From NCBI GenBank assembly GCA_022777455.1, contig JALFGI010000051.1, positions 1 through 17,896 of the forward strand: 17,896 nucleotides of DNA, read 5' to 3'. The translations under genes were made by a program, and so were the position numbers. Each line of letters begins with the position of its first letter. Position 1 is the stretch's first letter. The stretch comes from Clostridiales bacterium (GTDB lineage Bacteria; Bacillota_A; Clostridia; Oscillospirales; Oscillospiraceae). This document shows, piece by piece, positions 14,419 through 17,896 of this stretch. Under the pieces are notes generated by a model. It was not told the DNA's origin. It ran no database searches and worked only from the letters and a program-made list of their open reading frames with translations.

Positions 14419-16113
14419 ATGAGAATTCTGAAAAAATCCTTCCGCAACCGCCTCTTTGCCGCCATGCTGCTGTGCTCTTTGATCCCGCTGCTGATCTGTA
14501 CCGTGCTGATGGTGCAGATCACCCGGCTGCGGCTGGACAGCAAGACCCGGGAGGACGGGGCCGAGCAGTCCGCCGCCCTGCTGGGGAGCATGGATTTCAT
14601 CAGCAATGCCCTCACCTCCGCCGCCGCCCGACTGCAGGACACGGAGACGGCAATCCACGGCCTGGGGGCGGGAATCGGGAACCGGCTGCAGATAAACAGC
14701 CTCCTGTTCGATGCCACGGACACCTTCCGGAATCTGGCGGTGTTCGACCTGTACGACAGTGCGGGTCAGTGCCGCTATTCCACCCGGGGCACCGTATCGG
14801 CGGACCTGCGCACGGACTGGGGGGTGCTCTACGGCGCAGCCCAGACCCCGGGAGTGCCTGCGTACTATGCCACGGAAGACCCCGCCGACACCGCCTCCCC
14901 TTTGCTCATGGGGGCGGTGCAGCTCCGGGCGGAGGACGGCTGCCGAGGGTTCTTGGTGATGCGGCTGTACACCGCCGGGTTCCACGGCATGCTGGACGGC
15001 AAATACGCCCAGAGCGATGTGATGATTCTCAGCCGGTTCTTCCGGCCCATCTACAGCTCCCAGTCCTACCTGACCCAGACCCTGGCCCCCCAATTGCGGC
15101 AGCAGCTTCTGGGCGGGGGGATTCCGGATGACGCGGAGTACGTGTACACCGTCTCCTGCCATGAGCCCACGGGGCTTTATCTGGTGCTGCGTCAGCCCCG
15201 ACTGTTCACCGCCCGGACAGTGGGGATGCTGTACACCGCCGGTATCCTGTGTACGCTGGTGTGTGTGCTGATCTCCGTGCTGGTGAGTCTGCCCATGAGC
15301 CGCCAGATCACCTCCCCCCTGCGCCGGCTGATGGGAGCCTTCGACAAGGTGCAGCAGGCGGACCTGGAGACCCAGCTGAGCGTGGAGGGAACCGACGAAT
15401 TCGCCCGGCTGGCCGCCCGGTTCAACCAGATGGTGCTGGCTCTGAAATCCAACCGGGAGGAGCTGATCTCCAACCAGCAGGAGCTGAACGAGGCCCAGAT
15501 CCGGATGCTCCAGGCCCAGCTGAATCCCCATTTCCTGTGCAACACCCTGGATACCATGAAATGGATCAGCAAAATCAACAAGGTGCCCCAGGTAGCGCTG
15601 ATGTCCACCAATCTGGCGGACATTCTGCGGTTTTGTATTTCCGCCGAGGAATTTGTGCCCCTGTACCGGGAGCTGGAAATTCTGGAGCGGTATATCGAGA
15701 TTCAGAAAATCCGGCTCAGCGACGATTTCGCCTTCCAGCAGGAGATTCCGGAGGAGCTTTACGACTGTCTGGTGCCCAAAATGATCCTGCAGCCCATTGT
15801 GGAGAATGCCATTCTCCACGGCCTGAACGGGGTATCGGGCAGCGTCATCCGGGTCACCGCCCGGGAGGAGGGGGGAAACCTTCTGCGCATTACCGTGACG
15901 GACAACGGCAGAGGCTTCCCTGAAGGAATGCTGGGCCGCCCCTACAGCCGGGACAAGGGCCTTGCAAAAGGCCACCTGGGATTATATAATGTAGACATGA
16001 TTTTAAGGAGAAATTTCGGCGAGGACTACGGCTTGATTCTGGAGCCGGGGGACGGTGGCGTAGGGGCCTCCGTCACCGCCGTCCTGCCCATCCGGTATGA
16101 GGAGGAAACGTAA
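14419..16113 (+). CDS. YesM-type sensor histidine kinase
   Basis: A 564-residue membrane kinase. The first membrane helix spans about residues 12-33, followed by an outer sensor region of about 230 residues, a second helix about 266-290, a HAMP linker (SRQITSPLRRLMGAFDKV) and a short coiled coil. The kinase core has QLNPHFLCNTLD with the phospho-accepting H371; most relatives have Tyr where Cys stands. The ATP-binding part has the N-box ENAILHG and the glycine loop DNGRGFPEG, then GHLGLYNV. The chosen ATG has GGAGG 9 nt upstream, inside the lipoprotein gene; an in-frame ATG 24 codons earlier lacks support. Kinase and regulator genes abut, so they are expressed together. Confidence 0.93.
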   Translation: MRILKKSFRNRLFAAMLLCSLIPLLICTVLMVQITRLRLDSKTREDGAEQSAALLGSMDFISNALTSAAARLQDTETAIHGLGAGIGNRLQINSLLFDATDTFRNLAVFDLYDSAGQCRYSTRGTVSADLRTDWGVLYGAAQTPGVPAYYATEDPADTASPLLMGAVQLRAEDGCRGFLVMRLYTAGFHGMLDGKYAQSDVMILSRFFRPIYSSQSYLTQTLAPQLRQQLLGGGIPDDAEYVYTVSCHEPTGLYLVLRQPRLFTARTVGMLYTAGILCTLVCVLISVLVSLPMSRQITSPLRRLMGAFDKVQQADLETQLSVEGTDEFARLAARFNQMVLALKSNREELISNQQELNEAQIRMLQAQLNPHFLCNTLDTMKWISKINKVPQVALMSTNLADILRFCISAEEFVPLYRELEILERYIEIQKIRLSDDFAFQQEIPEELYDCLVPKMILQPIVENAILHGLNGVSGSVIRVTAREEGGNLLRITVTDNGRGFPEGMLGRPYSRDKGLAKGHLGLYNVDMILRRNFGEDYGLILEPGDGGVGASVTAVLPIRYEEET

Positions 16114-16854
16114 GTGCTGAAGGTGCTGATCGTGGAAGATGAAGAGATGATCCGCAAGGGCATCGTGCTCACGGTGGACTGGGCCGCTCTGGACTGCGTG
16201 GTGGTGGGAGAAGCCGCCAACGGGTTGGAGGGCCTGGAGGCCGCCCGGCGGCTGGAGCCCACCCTGATCATCACCGACCTGAAAATGCCCCAGATGGATG
16301 GCATCGAGATGCTCCGTGCCCTCCGGGAGGAAGGCTGCAAGGCCTATGTGATCATCCTCACCGCCTACGATCATTTTGCCTATGCCCAAAGCGCCCTGCG
16401 GCTGGGGGCGGTGGACTATCTGCTCAAGCCCTTCCACGACGGGGATCTGGAGAATGCCATCATCCAGCTGCGCAGCCGGATGGAAAACAAGCCCGCCGCC
16501 CTGCCCATCGACATTCCCCGCAAGGGCGACAAGAGCCGCTACGTTCTGGAAGCCATGGCCTACATCAGCCAGCACTACAACGAGCCGGACATCAGCGTGG
16601 GCACCGTGGCCCAGAGCCTGCACATCAGCGAGGGGTACTTAAGCCACACCTTTAAGAAGGAGACGGACTACACTCTGCTGGGCTATCTTACCCGCTACCG
16701 CATCCACAAGGCCATGGAGCTATTAAAGGACTGCCGGGTGAAGGTCTACGAGGTGGCCGAGCAGGTGGGCTACCGGGACATCGCCTATTTTTCCTCCACC
16801 TTCAAAAAATACACCGGCATTTCCCCTTCGGAATACCAGCTCACCTGCCGGTAG
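16114..16854 (+). CDS. YesN-type response regulator with AraC DNA-binding domain
   Basis: A 246-residue regulator. The receiver domain (about 1-120) has the acidic pocket E8/D9, phosphorylation site D55 in ITDLKMPQMDG, T/A switch region in LTAYD, and the KPF lysine. Residues about 145-246 form an AraC-type pair of helix-turn-helices (DISVGTVAQSLHISEGYLSHTF and KVYEVAEQVGYRDIAYFSSTF, then the family ending GISPSEY). The start is GTG, directly after the kinase TAA, with AGGAGG 8 nt upstream. It is expected to be phosphorylated by the adjacent kinase and to activate nearby transport genes, the divergent importer being the natural candidate. Confidence 0.94.
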   Translation: MLKVLIVEDEEMIRKGIVLTVDWAALDCVVVGEAANGLEGLEAARRLEPTLIITDLKMPQMDGIEMLRALREEGCKAYVIILTAYDHFAYAQSALRLGAVDYLLKPFHDGDLENAIIQLRSRMENKPAALPIDIPRKGDKSRYVLEAMAYISQHYNEPDISVGTVAQSLHISEGYLSHTFKKETDYTLLGYLTRYRIHKAMELLKDCRVKVYEVAEQVGYRDIAYFSSTFKKYTGISPSEYQLTCR

Positions 16855-16876
16855 TGGGATAAGGTATCAAACTTAT

Positions 16877-17083
16877 AAATTGTAATTTAGCGTTCCGGAA
16901 CCGGCGCACTCCTTGGCTCCCCCTCTGGGGGAGCTGGCTGCCCTGTAAGGGGCGCCCCTGAGAGGGTAATGCCGGTGTTGTTGCCTTCTCTGCGGCACCC
17001 TCTCAGTCAGCCTGTTCGGCTGACAGCTCTCCCAAAGGGAGAGCCAAGGGGCGCTGCCGTATCTGCACGCTAAATTACAATTT
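16877..17083. repeat. R5, MITE-like inverted-repeat element with near-perfect ends
   Basis: Fifth copy and the best preserved at its ends: TAAATTGTAATTTAGCG faces CGCTAAATTACAATTTA as a perfect 17-bp inverted pair. Left arm: CTCCCCCTCTGGGGGAG and a decayed GGCTGCCCTGTAAGGGGC. Right arm: CAGCCTGTTCGGCTG and CTCTCCCAAAGGGAGAG. It fills the gap between the response-regulator stop and the next gene, where no separate terminator with a T-tract is visible. Confidence 0.9.
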
Positions 17084-17124
17084 AATCGTATCACATCACC
17101 CGACGAAATTTTACGAGGTAACCC

Positions 17125-17895
17125 ATGATCAAACTCATTGCCAGTGATATTGACGGCACCCTGCTGCAAGATGGCGAGACCGCCATCAGCCAGCGGTTTT
17201 TCACCCAGGCCCGGCGGCTGATGGAGCAGGGGGTGGCCGTCTGCGCCGCCAGCGGGCGGCAATATACCAGCCTGCGCAGCCTCTTCGCCCCGGTGGCGGA
17301 GGGGATGTATTTCCTGTGTGAAAACGGCGCGGTGGTCTACGGCCCGGGCACGCCGGGGAAGCTCCTGTCCAAAACCGTGATTGACCGGCAGGTTTCCCTG
17401 GAGCTCTGCCGGGACATTCTGGACATACCGGACTGCGAGGTGCTGATTTCCGGCACCAATATGAGCTATCTGTGCCCCAAAACCAGGGAATACATTGATC
17501 ACATCCGCTATTTTGTGGGGAACAACACCACGATTCTTGATTCCCCGGAGGAAATGCCGGAGGATTTTGTAAAGATTTCCGCCTACTACCGTCCCGGGGC
17601 CACGGAGATCGAGCCCCTGCTGGCGCCCAAGTGGCGGGATCGCTTCCAGGTGGCCATTGCGGGGGCGTGCTGGCTGGATTTCACCCTGGCGGACAAGGCC
17701 ACGGGCATCCGGGCGTTGTGCCGGGAACTGGGCATCGGAGTGGAGGAAGCCATGGCCTTCGGGGATAATTATAATGACATCCCCATGCTGGACGCCGTGG
17801 GCCATCCCTACCTCATGACCTCCGCCGCCGAACCCCTGCGCCGGCGGGGCTATGCCCTGTGCCCCCGCCCGGAGGATGTGCTGGAAACATTATAA
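17125..17895 (+). CDS. Cof-type HAD phosphatase
   Basis: A complete 256-residue HAD hydrolase of the Cof/YidA group, which removes phosphate from sugar phosphates and similar small metabolites. Motif I is ASDIDGTLL with nucleophile D8 and D10; motif II is the AASGR segment near residue 43; the cap lies between about residues 85 and 185; the motif III lysine is in LADKATGIRAL; motif IV is FGDNYNDIPML. The usual K-G-x-A/S motif of this group is shifted to DKATG. GAGGT stands 5 nt before the ATG. The gene ends one base before the window edge and its partner genes are outside view. Substrate is not predictable. Confidence 0.92.
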   Translation: MIKLIASDIDGTLLQDGETAISQRFFTQARRLMEQGVAVCAASGRQYTSLRSLFAPVAEGMYFLCENGAVVYGPGTPGKLLSKTVIDRQVSLELCRDILDIPDCEVLISGTNMSYLCPKTREYIDHIRYFVGNNTTILDSPEEMPEDFVKISAYYRPGATEIEPLLAPKWRDRFQVAIAGACWLDFTLADKATGIRALCRELGIGVEEAMAFGDNYNDIPMLDAVGHPYLMTSAAEPLRRRGYALCPRPEDVLETL

Positions 17896-17896
17896 A

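Noticed and set aside
14230..15975. A 581-codon open frame on the minus strand
   Set aside because: It is antisense to the lipoprotein and histidine kinase genes, is very rich in Gly/His/Gln/Pro and shows no family motif.
103..17083. CRISPR array
   Set aside because: The five copies are 2.5-6 kb apart, about 210 bp long with inverted internal structure, and no cas genes are present.

Overview
The window looks like chromosomal DNA of a GC-rich gut-type Clostridia, probably Oscillospiraceae/Ruminococcaceae. The grounds are strong AGGAGG-type ribosome sites, YesM/YesN-type two-component genes, an ECF sigma/anti-sigma pair, Firmicutes-type G5/3D cell-wall proteins, and many small hairpin-rich intergenic repeats. 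The genus call is inference. I see no phage, transposase, CRISPR array, rRNA or tRNA.

Layout. About 1-386: a strong hairpin terminator and the first of five related ~210-bp inverted repeats (R1). 387-2100: an ECF sigma factor and its membrane anti-sigma factor on the minus strand, preceded by a good candidate autoregulatory ECF promoter. 2184-2898: a minus-strand regulator joining an Xre-type helix-turn-helix to a complete desulfoferrodoxin/superoxide-reductase domain, with its promoter and a second hairpin resembling the one at the window start. 3151-5610: a tight minus-strand operon rsmA, yjjG-like nucleotidase, SPL-type radical SAM protein, ending in a terminator that overlaps the last stop codon. 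5939-6826: a membrane-anchored G5/3D protein, upstream of rsmA much as yabE lies upstream of rnmV-ksgA in Bacillus subtilis. 6872-7091: a gene-free stretch packed with palindromes.

7132-12295: a minus-strand ABC importer made of a secreted solute-binding protein, then a terminator plus repeat R4, then a fused double-domain permease, then an ATPase with an unusual ~110-residue insertion between the Q-loop and the signature motif. 12358-12465: back-to-back promoters. 12543-16854 (plus strand): a small membrane protein with a PH-like domain, a nested inverted-repeat element, and a tightly coupled trio of AfuA-type binding lipoprotein, YesM-type histidine kinase and AraC-type response regulator. 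The trio probably senses an extracellular ligand through the lipoprotein and may control the divergent importer. 17125-17895: a Cof-type HAD phosphatase after repeat R5.

The points most worth a second look are the helix-turn-helix/superoxide-reductase fusion lacking the usual active-site lysine, the ABC ATPase insertion beside a binding protein/kinase/regulator trio, the modular R1-R5 repeats with swapped arms, the palindrome cluster at 6872-7091, and the two hairpins sharing a conserved flank.
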